Below are positions 35,745-43,996 of a stretch of DNA of 56,340 bases, piece by piece. The stretch's first letter is position 1. Each line of letters opens with the position of its first letter. This DNA is from Lactobacillales bacterium (lineage in GTDB: Bacteria > Bacillota > Bacilli > Lactobacillales > Streptococcaceae). The notes beneath the pieces were generated by a model that ran no database searches, was not told where the DNA came from, and saw nothing but the letters and a program-made list of their open reading frames with translations. The stretch spans positions 1 through 56,340 of the forward strand of contig JAITQW010000008.1 of assembly GCA_031288715.1 (NCBI GenBank), in the 5' to 3' direction. A program made the translations under genes and the position numbers.

Positions 35745-36968
35745 TCATCGAAGTTTTCTAAATCGCTTTGGCATGTACCATTTCGCAAAGAAAATTTCTT
35801 CTATTAAAAGTAGTAGCAGGAGTAGCAGAACCTTATTCTTTTCTTTAAAAGTTAAAATTCCAATTATCATGAATAGTCCGATAATGAAATTTAAGATTAT
35901 CACAATGATTTGTTGCATTGATCGTTTTTTTTCTTTTATAGAGACTGGATATAGTTTTGTCATCTGCATATAATCGTAGGAAGAATACATTGGTAACAGT
36001 TGAAAACCAATTAGGTAAGTAAAAAGTAGTGCAAGCGAAATTGCAATCATCCATTGATCCACAAATATTAAAATCAAACTACCAAGGATGCTTAGGCGGA
36101 GTACTAAACCGCTATATTCTGTTTTTCGTAAAAAAGTACGCCAGTAGAGATAGGAAAAGGTATTTTTGTGCATTGGTTTGATTTGTTTTAAAAATAGATC
36201 TAAATATTTTCTTCGTTTAACTTTAGTAGCAATATTGGGAACGTCTGTAAACAATGAGAAAAAGCGATAAATTTTGTAAAGTCTAGTATTTTCTTTCGCA
36301 AGCAAGATGCTCCAGTTCAGGAAAAGAGAGGTAAACAATCGGCGCAAATAAAATTCAATACATAGAGTAAATATTCCCACTACTAAAAGCATGATCAATG
36401 GTGAAAGAAAGATTCCAAGAATAAATGTTAATAAGCGAAATATAAATAGAAGCAGTGATTTTAACGAATCAGATTTTGTAGGTAGAGATTTTTCTTGCAG
36501 AAAATTGGAAAATTGTACGATTAAATCGATTCGCTTCCATAAGGAAAGAGCTATGAAGAAGCAAGTAAAACTAATCCATGTAGCTCCTACGTTGCGAATC
36601 ATTATGGGCATGCAAAGACAAACTACAATAGCGTTGCCCAATAATGGTAGTATCATCGAATAGGCGATACTTGAGCGAAAATAATTTTCCATCTTACTTT
36701 CTTTTGGCAGCAAAAAAACAGAGTCAGCCTCCTTTATTAAGGTGGCTAAATGACCAAAATAGCCATATAATGCAAAAATGGAAGGAACTAAAATTTTTCC
36801 CCAAAAGACGCCTTCAGGAAGATTTTTTAATAATTCTGAATAGTAGAATAACATTCCACCAAGCAAAAATATACATGCTAGTAAAAAGTGATCATTTAAA
36901 ACAAAACGTAAGTAGCGTAGCATTTGATCAAAATGACGAGTACGTCGTTGGTTAAATAATTCATTCAT
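35745..36968 (-). CDS. ecsB: ABC transporter permease EcsB
   Basis: 407 residues with several clustered hydrophobic segments. It follows EcsA with an ATGA overlap, the standard ecsAB arrangement, and has the EcsB length and start (NELFNQRRTRHFDQMLRYLR). The Ecs exporter affects protein secretion and regulated proteolysis in B. subtilis and exports linear peptides in staphylococci. The substrate here is unknown. Confidence 0.9.
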   Translation of the reverse strand: MNELFNQRRTRHFDQMLRYLRFVLNDHFLLACIFLLGGMLFYYSELLKNLPEGVFWGKILVPSIFALYGYFGHLATLIKEADSVFLLPKESKMENYFRSSIAYSMILPLLGNAIVVCLCMPIMIRNVGATWISFTCFFIALSLWKRIDLIVQFSNFLQEKSLPTKSDSLKSLLLFIFRLLTFILGIFLSPLIMLLVVGIFTLCIEFYLRRLFTSLFLNWSILLAKENTRLYKIYRFFSLFTDVPNIATKVKRRKYLDLFLKQIKPMHKNTFSYLYWRTFLRKTEYSGLVLRLSILGSLILIFVDQWMIAISLALLFTYLIGFQLLPMYSSYDYMQMTKLYPVSIKEKKRSMQQIIVIILNFIIGLFMIIGILTFKEKNKVLLLLLLLLIEEIFFAKWYMPKRFRKLR

Positions 36969-37714
36969 GAATCGTTCACCTCTGCATCTTTTTCCACTGT
37001 TAAAGCAATGTAAATATCATCAAGTGTTGCGTTAGGCATTTTAAAAGAGGTTCTCAATTTTTCAATACTGCCAAAGGCACGAACTTTTCCATCATGTAGG
37101 ATGATAAATTTGTCACAATATCGCTCTGCTGTAGCAAGGATATGGGTTGACATTAAAAGTGCAGCTCCATTTTCTTTTGCTTGCTTCATCATTTCTAATA
37201 AATCATGGATAGCTAATGGATCCAGGCCCACAAATGGTTCATCAATAATGAACAAGCTAGGTTTCACTAAAAAGGCACAGAGCACCATTACTTTTTGTTT
37301 CATTCCTTTAGAAAAGTTTGTAGGGAACCAATCTAGCTTTTTTTCTAAACGAAACAATTTAAGAAGCGAATCTGCACGTTTATTTGCAATATCTTGCTCA
37401 ATATCATAAGCAAGTGCAGTTACTTCGATATGTTCACGTAATGTTAATTCTTCATACAACACTGGTGTCTCAGGGATGAATCCGATCTTTTTTCGATAAT
37501 TCTCAGGATTATCTTTAAGTGCTAATCCGTCCACATAAATTTCACCTTTTTGTGGAGTAAGTAATCCCATAATTTCTTTGATAGTAGTGCTTTTACCTGC
37601 TCCATTGAGTCCGATTAAACCTACTAATTCTCCGCGTTTCACATCGAAATTAACATTTTTTAGAATTGGTAAATGGCCGTAACCACCTGTTAAATTCTTA
37701 ACTTTTAAACTCAT
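36965..37714 (-). CDS. ecsA: ABC transporter ATP-binding protein EcsA
   Basis: 249 residues. Walker A GLNGAGKSTTIKEIM, signature FSKGMKQKV, Walker B LFIIDEPFVGLDPL and H-loop STHI are visible. The segment GFIPETPVLYEELTLREHIE is typical of EcsA. It is divergently placed from hit, as in Bacillus and Enterococcus, which strengthens the name. Confidence 0.95.
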   Translation of the reverse strand: MSLKVKNLTGGYGHLPILKNVNFDVKRGELVGLIGLNGAGKSTTIKEIMGLLTPQKGEIYVDGLALKDNPENYRKKIGFIPETPVLYEELTLREHIEVTALAYDIEQDIANKRADSLLKLFRLEKKLDWFPTNFSKGMKQKVMVLCAFLVKPSLFIIDEPFVGLDPLAIHDLLEMMKQAKENGAALLMSTHILATAERYCDKFIILHDGKVRAFGSIEKLRTSFKMPNATLDDIYIALTVEKDAEVNDS

Positions 37715-37893
37715 GGTTGACTCCTTTTTTTATTTTGAAGGTCATATTCTATATATCATTATTCTTTTTTATTTTATCAAATACCAATAAACATGAACAG
37801 AACTCCAATTTTTGTTAAAATAAAAATTAATAAGGATTTTTCGGATATTGAATTTTGTAAACAGACTCTTAACTAATTTGGGAGGACATTTTA

Positions 37894-38319
37894 ATGAAAG
37901 ATTGTCTTTTTTGTAAAATTGCTCGAAAAGAGATACCGAGCGCTAAGGTTTACGAAGATGAAAAAGTTTATGCATTTTTGGATTTGAGTCAAACAACATT
38001 GGGTCATACCTTGCTGATTCCTAAAAAACATGTTAGTGATATTTTTGAGTATGATGAAGAGCTAGCTAGTGATTTTTTTGCACGTGTGCCAAAAATTGCT
38101 CGTGCGTTAGAAAGAGCATTCTCAGAGGTCAAGGGGGTCAATCTTATTAACAATAATCGTGAATTGGCGTACCAATCAGTTTTTCACTCACATTTTCACT
38201 TTGTTCCTCGTTACAGTGTGGAAGATGATTTTCATATTCATTTTGGAGATCATAGTGATCAATATACTCCTGAGGAATTAACTGGAATTGCTATAAAAAT
38301 AGCGAATTCGATTGAATAG
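37894..38319 (+). CDS. hit: HIT family hydrolase
   Basis: 141 residues. The N-terminal zinc-site cysteines are in KDCLFCKIARKEIPS. The histidine triad is HSHFHFVPRY and AFLDLSQTTLGHTLLIPKKH is the conserved nucleotide-binding strand. Such proteins hydrolyse nucleoside phosphoramidates and related compounds. The small gene at 38344 follows at 24 bases. Confidence 0.93.
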   Translation: MKDCLFCKIARKEIPSAKVYEDEKVYAFLDLSQTTLGHTLLIPKKHVSDIFEYDEELASDFFARVPKIARALERAFSEVKGVNLINNNRELAYQSVFHSHFHFVPRYSVEDDFHIHFGDHSDQYTPEELTGIAIKIANSIE

Positions 38320-38343
38320 ATTTTTCAAAAGAGGGGAATTCTT

Positions 38344-38571
38344 ATGAATTTAATGACAGATTTTTTAGAGCTGGTGAATTCTTATAAAAACTTTCAAGAG
38401 AAAAAGATCAATGTCACTGATCAGGTAAAAATTAATTTTAAACCTGCATTAGAGGATGTGGAAAAGTTGTTTAGGGATTATAAATTTGAAATTGAGCCAC
38501 GAATTAATAAGATTAATGAAAAACTTCGAAATATCGAATCTTTTTTTGTAAATAATGGTGCTAATTCTTAA
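38344..38571 (+). CDS. Small helical protein of unknown function, downstream of hit
   Basis: 75 residues from ATG 38344, with AGAGGGGAA seven bases upstream. It is highly charged and probably one long helix (VEKLFRDYKFEIEPRINKIN). A small coiled-coil protein in this position after hit is common in Lactobacillales. I know of no function. It has no signal peptide or membrane segment. Confidence 0.7.
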   Translation: MNLMTDFLELVNSYKNFQEKKINVTDQVKINFKPALEDVEKLFRDYKFEIEPRINKINEKLRNIESFFVNNGANS

Positions 38572-39004
38572 TTAAATTTTCTGTAAAATATCAAAAGGAA
38601 ATTATTGTTTTTAAAGTGTGGCAAAATTTCGAGTACATATTGCGTTACGTAAAAATTCCTGTGAAACTATGTGAGTCCTTCTTCCAAAAAATTTATTTTT
38701 TAACTGATTTATTTGTTTCAACTCAGCCTGATTAAGGAATTTATGATAGTATTTTAATTCTTCTTTTTATTTTCATACTGATTTTGTCCACCTTTGCTAT
38801 CTTTTTACATTTTTGGTTTAATAATATTTTCGTAGGTATTTTTATGTAATGCAACGATAGAAACTTCTTGGTGCTTTTGATGAGGAAATCTGTTGGCTTG
38901 ACTATTCAAAATAAAATATCGATAATACTATGCGTAGGCATTTTAATACATTTGTAATGAGTGTGTTGAAATTGATTGTTCTGAATTTGTACAGGAGGAT
39001 ATGC
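38572..39004. other. Gap before the glycosyltransferase with a coding-relic repeat
   Basis: About 430 bases without an intact gene. At 38805-38892 the minus strand reads in one frame as NRFPHQKHQEVSIVALHKNT then ENIIKPK. This parallels the reading at 40127-40212, so it is a copy of a decayed coding fragment of unknown type. A possible promoter for the glycosyltransferase is TTGACT...(17)...AATACT at 38894-38930, weak. Confidence 0.4.
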
Positions 39005-39934
39005 ATGCCAGAATTGTCAGTAATTGTTCCGTGCTTCAATGAAGAGGCTGCTCTGCCTCTGTTTATAGATGAAGTCGAAAAAGTTAATTTACAGATGGAT
39101 GTGGATATTGTTTATTATTTTGTGAATGATGGGTCCACGGATCAGACTTTAGAAGTATTAAAACAATTATCTAAGGAAAACTCACGAGTATGCTATCTTT
39201 CTTTTTCTCGTAATTTTGGTAAAGAAGCAGCGTTATTGGCAGGATTAGAAGCGACTAAAGGAGAATTTGTAACTGTCATGGACGCAGATTTGCAGGATCC
39301 ACCGGAATTATTGCCAAAAATGTTGAATTTGCTTCGGGAAGAAAATTACGATGTAATTGGAATGAAGCGTGCTAGTCGAAATGGAGAGCCTGTAATTCGT
39401 TCATATTTTTCTAGATTGTTTTATAGGATTATTAATAGTGTTTCTGATACGAAGATGATAGATGGTGTGCGTGATTTTCGTTTAATGACACGTCAGGTGG
39501 TTGATGCGATCTTAGAACTAAAAGAAGTAAATCGTTTTTCAAAAGGTTTGTTTAGCTGGGTTGGTTTTCGCACAACATATCTTTCATACGAAAATAGGGA
39601 GCGTATAGCAGGTGAAACTTCTTGGAATTTTTGGACATTGTTGAAATACTCAATGGAAGGTATTGTTAATTTTTCAGAAGCTCCATTGACTATGGCTGCT
39701 TTTGTAGGGATATTAAGCTGTTTTTTATCATTTGCAATGATGTTGTACTATTTTTTTAGAGATCTTATATGGAATAATCCTGTTCCTGGATGGGTAAGTA
39801 CTACTTGTATTATTTTATTTATTGGTGGAATGCAGTTGCTTTGTTTAGGGATTATCGGAAAGTATATAGGTAGGATTTTTTTGGAGACGAAGAAGCGACC
39901 GATTTATTTGATTAAAGAAAAAAATTTTGATTGA
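39005..39934 (+). CDS. GT2 family glycosyltransferase, GtrB / CsbB-like (undecaprenyl-phosphate sugar transferase)
   Basis: 309 residues from ATG 39005, with AGGAGG six bases upstream. GT2 domain: MPELSVIVPCFNEEAALPLF, then FVNDGSTDQTLEVL, MDADLQDPPELLP (DxD region) and GVRDFRLMTRQVVDAI. Two C-terminal membrane helices follow (about 228-255 and 265-290). Such enzymes load glucose or GlcNAc onto undecaprenyl phosphate; a GtrA-type flippase then presents it for transfer to wall polymers. GtrA at 29807 and the LTA synthase at 43980 are plausible partners. No YfhO-like outer transferase is in the window. Confidence 0.9.
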   Translation: MPELSVIVPCFNEEAALPLFIDEVEKVNLQMDVDIVYYFVNDGSTDQTLEVLKQLSKENSRVCYLSFSRNFGKEAALLAGLEATKGEFVTVMDADLQDPPELLPKMLNLLREENYDVIGMKRASRNGEPVIRSYFSRLFYRIINSVSDTKMIDGVRDFRLMTRQVVDAILELKEVNRFSKGLFSWVGFRTTYLSYENRERIAGETSWNFWTLLKYSMEGIVNFSEAPLTMAAFVGILSCFLSFAMMLYYFFRDLIWNNPVPGWVSTTCIILFIGGMQLLCLGIIGKYIGRIFLETKKRPIYLIKEKNFD

Positions 39935-40000
39935 ATTTCTGATAGTATGAGCGGCAGTTAATTAATTTAAATGAGCTAATTATAGAAATAGACAAAGATC

Positions 40001-40067
40001 TTAGAACCTATTAACTTGTTTTTCAACGATGAATGATTTTGACTCCAAGATCTTGAGCAAACTCTTA
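40001..40067. repeat. Small TIR-bounded repeat copy upstream of csp
   Basis: Left edge TTAGAACCTATTAACTTG (40001-40018); right edge GATCTTGAGCAAACTCTTA (ending 40067). The two are loosely inverted and each matches edges of other copies (10.7 kb and 30.4 kb). Confidence 0.5.
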
Positions 40068-40126
40068 TTCATTTTACAAATGAGGTGGATGTTTGTAAGA
40101 AATACAAGTCTTTTGCGCTTTCATTG

Positions 40127-40212
40127 TGTTTTGGATTTGACAACATTTTTGCGAGTATTTTTACGTGATGCAATGATAGGGATTTCGCGGATGTTTTTGA
40201 TGAGACAATTCT
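40127..40212 (-). repeat. Decayed coding fragment, second copy
   Basis: The minus strand reads LIKNIREIPIIASRKNT then RKNVVKSKT, matching 38805-38892 at the DNA and protein level. A shorter third copy is at 40760-40818 (RLIKNIRKDVIKPK), lacking the middle. The three copies flank the glycosyltransferase and csp. The family is not recognised. Confidence 0.45.
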
Positions 40213-40217
40213 AATAT

Positions 40218-40245
40218 TTGCACATCCTTGGAGTTGTGCTATACT
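40218..40245 (+). promoter_or_regulatory. Promoter of the cold-shock gene
   Basis: TTGCAC (40218-40223), a 16-base spacer and TATACT (40240-40245), preceded by TG as an extended -10. The transcript would have a leader of about 120 bases before the csp ATG, as usual for cold-shock genes whose leaders control stability and translation. Confidence 0.72.
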
Positions 40246-40369
40246 GTCAGTGTGATTTTAATGATGAGATTTATGCAGTTGTTTTTCATGAACACCTCCT
40301 AAGTCACCATCAAGTAATAATTGCACTAAATTTAAAAAGCGTGCTAAACGCACAAGGAGGAATTTATTC

Positions 40370-40570
40370 ATGGCAACAGGAACAGTTAAATGGTTTAATG
40401 CAGAAAAAGGTTTTGGATTTATCACTAGTGAAGATGGGAATGATGTATTTGTACATTTTTCAGCAATCCAAGGAGATGGTTTCAAAACTTTAGAAGAAGG
40501 TCAAGAAGTTAATTTTGACGTTGAAGATGGCGCTCGTGGACCACAAGCGACTAATGTATTTAAAGCATAA
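40370..40570 (+). CDS. csp: Cold-shock protein (CspA family)
   Basis: 66 residues. [20 protein letters not shown] carries RNP1 (KGFGFI) and DVFVHFSAI is RNP2. It binds single-stranded RNA and DNA and relieves RNA secondary structure. ATG follows AAGGAGG. It is a single-gene transcript with its own promoter and terminator. Confidence 0.98.
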   Translation: MATGTVKWFNAEKGFGFITSEDGNDVFVHFSAIQGDGFKTLEEGQEVNFDVEDGARGPQATNVFKA

Positions 40571-40592
40571 ATGAAAATATAAATATTTTAGT

Positions 40593-40636
40593 AAAAGAAC
40601 AGCTTGGAAGAGAATCTACAGGCTGTTCTTTTGATT
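40593..40636 (+). terminator. Terminator of csp
   Basis: AAAAGAACAGC (40593-40603) and GCTGTTCTTTT (40622-40632) form an 11-base perfect stem followed by T. Confidence 0.88.
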
Positions 40637-40911
40637 CTATTATTAAATGGTATTGATGAAGCTTATGGGGTACTATTTTTGATTTTCAAATCTTGCTTCA
40701 ATTACATAGTGAAATAAATCATTTGCCGTGAAAGTCCAAACCGTTTTTTGTAGCCTCCTTGTATTTTTGGTTTGATAACATCTTTGCGGATATTTTTGAT
40801 GAGGCGATTTGATCTGTTTACGATTAAATATTTGTTTGATACAATCGTCAAAGGAATTCAATTTTGTAAGGTAATTTTTCTGTAAAGATCCATGATTGGG
40901 AGGTAGAGTGC

Positions 40912-41457
40912 GTGGTTTTTAATGATGAGGGAAAAAAGTCGAAAAAACCGTGGGAATCACAGATTTATGAAACAGGTCAAGAAGCAGGCAATTCACGTGT
41001 AGCACGCCGGAAAAAGAGGATGAAAGTTACGTTATTTAATAAGTTATTAGTTATTTTGTTGACTATCATTATTTTGACTCCAATCTTTGGATATTTTTAT
41101 TTACAACATGCTAAGAGTGGGAGCGCAACAAAAGTTTCTAATACTAAAAGTAGTGTATTGTCTAAGAAAAGTATTGGGAAATCTTTTTCAACTGAAAAAT
41201 CTATAATTTCCAGTACTTCAGCAAGGAAGATAGAATCATCAACTAAAAACGAAGAGACAGTTTCTAGTAATTCTGCAACGACAACACCTGCTGGTCAAAA
41301 AACAATAACGGTTTTGGAAGGTGAAGGGTTGCAACATGTTGCTTCTCGTTCAGGAGTATCTGTAGAAGAATTGGCGAGATTAAATGGAATTACTTTGCGG
41401 CCGGATGGCAGTTTTTACCCTGCGATTAACCCTGGACAAGAATTGAAGGTGGATTAG
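40912..41457 (+). CDS. LysM-domain membrane protein upstream of cmk
   Basis: 181 residues from GTG 40912, with GGGAGG upstream. A basic cytoplasmic N-terminus of about 45 residues (ARRKKRMKV) precedes one membrane helix (about 46-65) and a Ser/Thr/Lys-rich linker. One LysM domain lies at about 125-181 (ITVLEGEGLQHVASRSGVSV, then EELARLNGI). It is a single-pass protein that can touch peptidoglycan. A LysM protein just before cmk-rpsA is the enterococcal order. A terminator separates it from cmk. Confidence 0.85.
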   Translation: MVFNDEGKKSKKPWESQIYETGQEAGNSRVARRKKRMKVTLFNKLLVILLTIIILTPIFGYFYLQHAKSGSATKVSNTKSSVLSKKSIGKSFSTEKSIISSTSARKIESSTKNEETVSSNSATTTPAGQKTITVLEGEGLQHVASRSGVSVEELARLNGITLRPDGSFYPAINPGQELKVD

Positions 41458-41486
41458 TTCTTTTGGGTGTATAAAACTGTAGTTAG

Positions 41487-41522
41487 AAGTTCTTGTGATT
41501 ATATCGTTCAGAACTTTTTTTT
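41487..41522 (+). terminator. Terminator after the LysM gene
   Basis: AAGTTCT (41487-41493) and AGAACTT (41510-41516) form a stem followed by TTTTT. Confidence 0.7.
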
Positions 41523-41622
41523 ATATTGATGGATGATTTTTTGTAGAAAAATGGTAGTTCTACTTTAACTTTTTTTTAGGTATCTGTTGAGAAATATAGA
41601 CTCTTATAGGAGGTTGGAATAA

Positions 41623-42297
41623 ATGAAGAAAATAAATATAGCGATTGATGGACCTGCCTCTTCCGGAAAGAGTACTGTGGCAAAGATTTTGGCAAAAAAA
41701 TATGAATATACTTATTTGGATACAGGATCGATGTATCGAGTGTTGACATATTGTGCGTTAAAAGAAAAAGTAAATATTGAAGAGGAAATTGTTTTAATTA
41801 AACTGTTGCAAAGTCTTCATATTACTTTTCAGCAAGGAGATCAAGACAAAAAGGTTTTTGTGAATGGGCAGGATGTAAGTAGGGAGATTCGTCTGCCAGA
41901 TGTAACTAATTTAGTTTCTGTGGTAGCTGCTCATAGAATGGTTAGGGAAGAAATGGTCAAACTTCAGAAAGAATATGCTAAATTAGGTGGCGTAGTGATG
42001 GATGGTAGGGATATAGGAACGATGGTTTTGCCCAACGCAGAAGTAAAAATTTTCCTAGTAGCGTCCATTCAAGAACGAGCAGAAAGGCGATTTCTTGAGA
42101 ATCAAAGCAAAGGGATTCCGGCAGATTTTGAGAAGCTAAAAAAAGAAATTGAAGAGCGAGATTTTTTAGATTCAACTAGAGAAGTCTCACCATTGCAGCA
42201 GGCAAAAGATGCAATTTTGGTGGATACTACTGGCCTAAGTATCAATGAAGTGGTGGAAAAAATAGAAGAAGTTGTGAGGATAAAGGAAGGTTTCTAG
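41623..42297 (+). CDS. cmk: Cytidylate kinase
   Basis: 224 residues. The P-loop is [16 protein letters not shown] (residues about 7-22). [30 protein letters not shown] and the lid [20 protein letters not shown] follow. It phosphorylates CMP and dCMP. ATG has AGGAGG upstream. It precedes rpsA, the common bacterial pair. Confidence 0.97.
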   Translation: MKKINIAIDGPASSGKSTVAKILAKKYEYTYLDTGSMYRVLTYCALKEKVNIEEEIVLIKLLQSLHITFQQGDQDKKVFVNGQDVSREIRLPDVTNLVSVVAAHRMVREEMVKLQKEYAKLGGVVMDGRDIGTMVLPNAEVKIFLVASIQERAERRFLENQSKGIPADFEKLKKEIEERDFLDSTREVSPLQQAKDAILVDTTGLSINEVVEKIEEVVRIKEGF

Positions 42298-42530
42298 TAA
42301 ATGATATGGAAATTGTTGATTTTCGAAGGATATCAATGAAGAAATTCTAAAATGCTTTTAATTTTTTTAAAAATAGCATAAACTGTATATGTTGCCTTAA
42401 AGCATGTTTGATATATTTATTATTTCTGTGAGTGGGATGATGCAATAAAAAATTGTGCTTTCATCTGTATTATGTGATTAAGCATGTTTAAAAATGAAGG
42501 TTAACGATGTTTTTGTAGGAGGATTTTTTT

Positions 42531-43673
42531 ATGTCAGATTTTGAAAGCTTATTAAATGCACAAGAAGATGTGAAGATAGGGGATGTTGTTAAAGCTGTCG
42601 TAGAACAGGTTGATGAATCTAAGAAGCAGTTGATTGTTAGTTTACCAGGAGGAGTTCAAGGCGTGGTTCCTATTCGTGAATTATCTGTTGAGCCAATTAA
42701 AGATATTACGATAGCAGCAAGCGTTGGAGATGAGGTGGAATTAGTTGTTTCTCAGGAAGTAAGGGGTATTGCGCAAGATGAAGGTCTTACATTTATTTTG
42801 TCTAAAAACAAATTATTAGCGCGTGCTACTTGGAATGAGTTGGTCGGAAAAGAAGGTGAAAGTCTTCATGTAAAAGTGGTTAAGGCAGTTAAGGGTGGTT
42901 TATCTGTTGCGGTTAAAGGTTTGCGTGGATTTATTCCTGCATCTATGGTGGCGGATCGTTTCGTTTCAGATTTGTCAAAATATGTTGGTCAAGAATTTGA
43001 TGCGAAAATTATTGAAGTTGATCCTTTAGCGAATCGTTTAATTCTTTCTCGTCGTGCGTTGTTAGAGGCGGATAGAAAGGCAGAAAAAACAAAAATTCTT
43101 GAATCATTGCATGAAGGAGATATAGTAGAAGGAGTAGTTGCTCGTCTGACAGATTTTGGAGCATTTGTAAATCTCGGTGGTATAGATGGATTAATTCATA
43201 TTTCAGAATTAGCGCATCACAGGGTAAGTAATCCTGCAGAAATTTTATTTGTCGGGGAGTCTGTAAATGTTAAAATTTTGAAAGTTGATTCTGAAAAAGG
43301 ACGCCTTTCTCTTTCATTGAAAGCGACCCTTCCTAGTCCTTGGGATGGTATTGAAGAAAAAGCAGCAGTTGGGACAGTTCTTAAAGGAACAGTTAAACGT
43401 TTGACGGATTTTGGAGCATTTTTGGAAATTTTTCCAGGTGTAGAAGGTTTAGTGCATATTTCTCAAATTGCTCATGATCATGTAGAAAATCTTAAGGAAA
43501 AATTAAAGCTAGGAGATGCTGTTGAAGTTAAAGTATTAGAATTAATTCCAGAGGAGCGTCGGATTGGTCTTTCAATGAAAGCGTTGTTGGAAAAATCAGA
43601 AGAAGTAGAAGAGGTTCCTTCAAGTGTTGAAAAAGAAATAGAGGGACAGGGGTCTAAAGTTGAAACAGATTAA
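42531..43673 (+). CDS. rpsA: 30S ribosomal protein S1 homologue (four S1 domains)
   Basis: 380 residues with four S1 RNA-binding domains at about 15-90, 105-172, 190-260 and 275-345. Repeated signatures are GVVARLTDFGAFVNLGGIDG and GTVKRLTDFGAFLEIFPGVE. The four-domain form is normal for Firmicutes. It assists mRNA binding at the ribosome, though it is less essential than the six-domain form of enterobacteria. ATG has AGGAGG upstream. A terminator follows. Confidence 0.95.
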   Translation: MSDFESLLNAQEDVKIGDVVKAVVEQVDESKKQLIVSLPGGVQGVVPIRELSVEPIKDITIAASVGDEVELVVSQEVRGIAQDEGLTFILSKNKLLARATWNELVGKEGESLHVKVVKAVKGGLSVAVKGLRGFIPASMVADRFVSDLSKYVGQEFDAKIIEVDPLANRLILSRRALLEADRKAEKTKILESLHEGDIVEGVVARLTDFGAFVNLGGIDGLIHISELAHHRVSNPAEILFVGESVNVKILKVDSEKGRLSLSLKATLPSPWDGIEEKAAVGTVLKGTVKRLTDFGAFLEIFPGVEGLVHISQIAHDHVENLKEKLKLGDAVEVKVLELIPEERRIGLSMKALLEKSEEVEEVPSSVEKEIEGQGSKVETD

Positions 43674-43717
43674 GGATCAGGTATCAGGATATGTTTCGGA
43701 AGAAGAATATTTTTTGA

Positions 43718-43748
43718 GAAAATTGAGGGGAATCTCAATTTTTTTATT
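43718..43748 (+). terminator. Terminator of rpsA
   Basis: AAAATTGAG (43719-43727) pairs with CTCAATTTTT (43734-43743), followed by further T. Confidence 0.85.
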
Positions 43749-43854
43749 TTAAGGTTTTGATAGCTGATTTTTGGAGAGTATAAATAATGATTGCTTAATA
43801 ATTCATAATAGCTATAAATAAGCTATTTTTGATATTATATCTATTTATAAAGAC

Positions 43855-43996
43855 ACGTTTTTGCTCAAAATTGCGAACTACCTTAACGATTGACAAACGT
43901 TTCTCCTTTGAGCGATTTTTAATCGCGAAACACGAGAAACGTGGCAGAGTTTAGGTAGAGGATGTACTTTTGGTGCGAACTATTTTAACGATTGAG
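43855..43996 (+). repeat. Structured repeat copy overlapping the 3' end of the LTA synthase gene
   Basis: A nested palindrome is visible: outer ACGTTTCTC (43897-43905) / GAGAAACGT (43934-43942), inner GCGATTTTTAATCGC (43912-43926). Then come GGCAGAGTTTAGGTAG, ATGTACTTTTGGTGCGAAC and TTTTAACGATTGA. The last motif repeats CTTAACGATTGAC from 43882 and encodes, on the minus strand, the final codons and stop of the LTA synthase. Confidence 0.7.

Noticed and set aside
40673-40861. Minus-strand 62-residue open frame between csp and the LysM gene
   Set aside because: It has no ribosome site, and its middle is one of three decayed repeat copies. It is treated as relic sequence, although FTANDLFHYVIEARF looks once coding.
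41623-43673. Fused or frameshifted cmk-rpsA
   Set aside because: Both genes are full length with their own ribosome sites and a normal 233-base gap.
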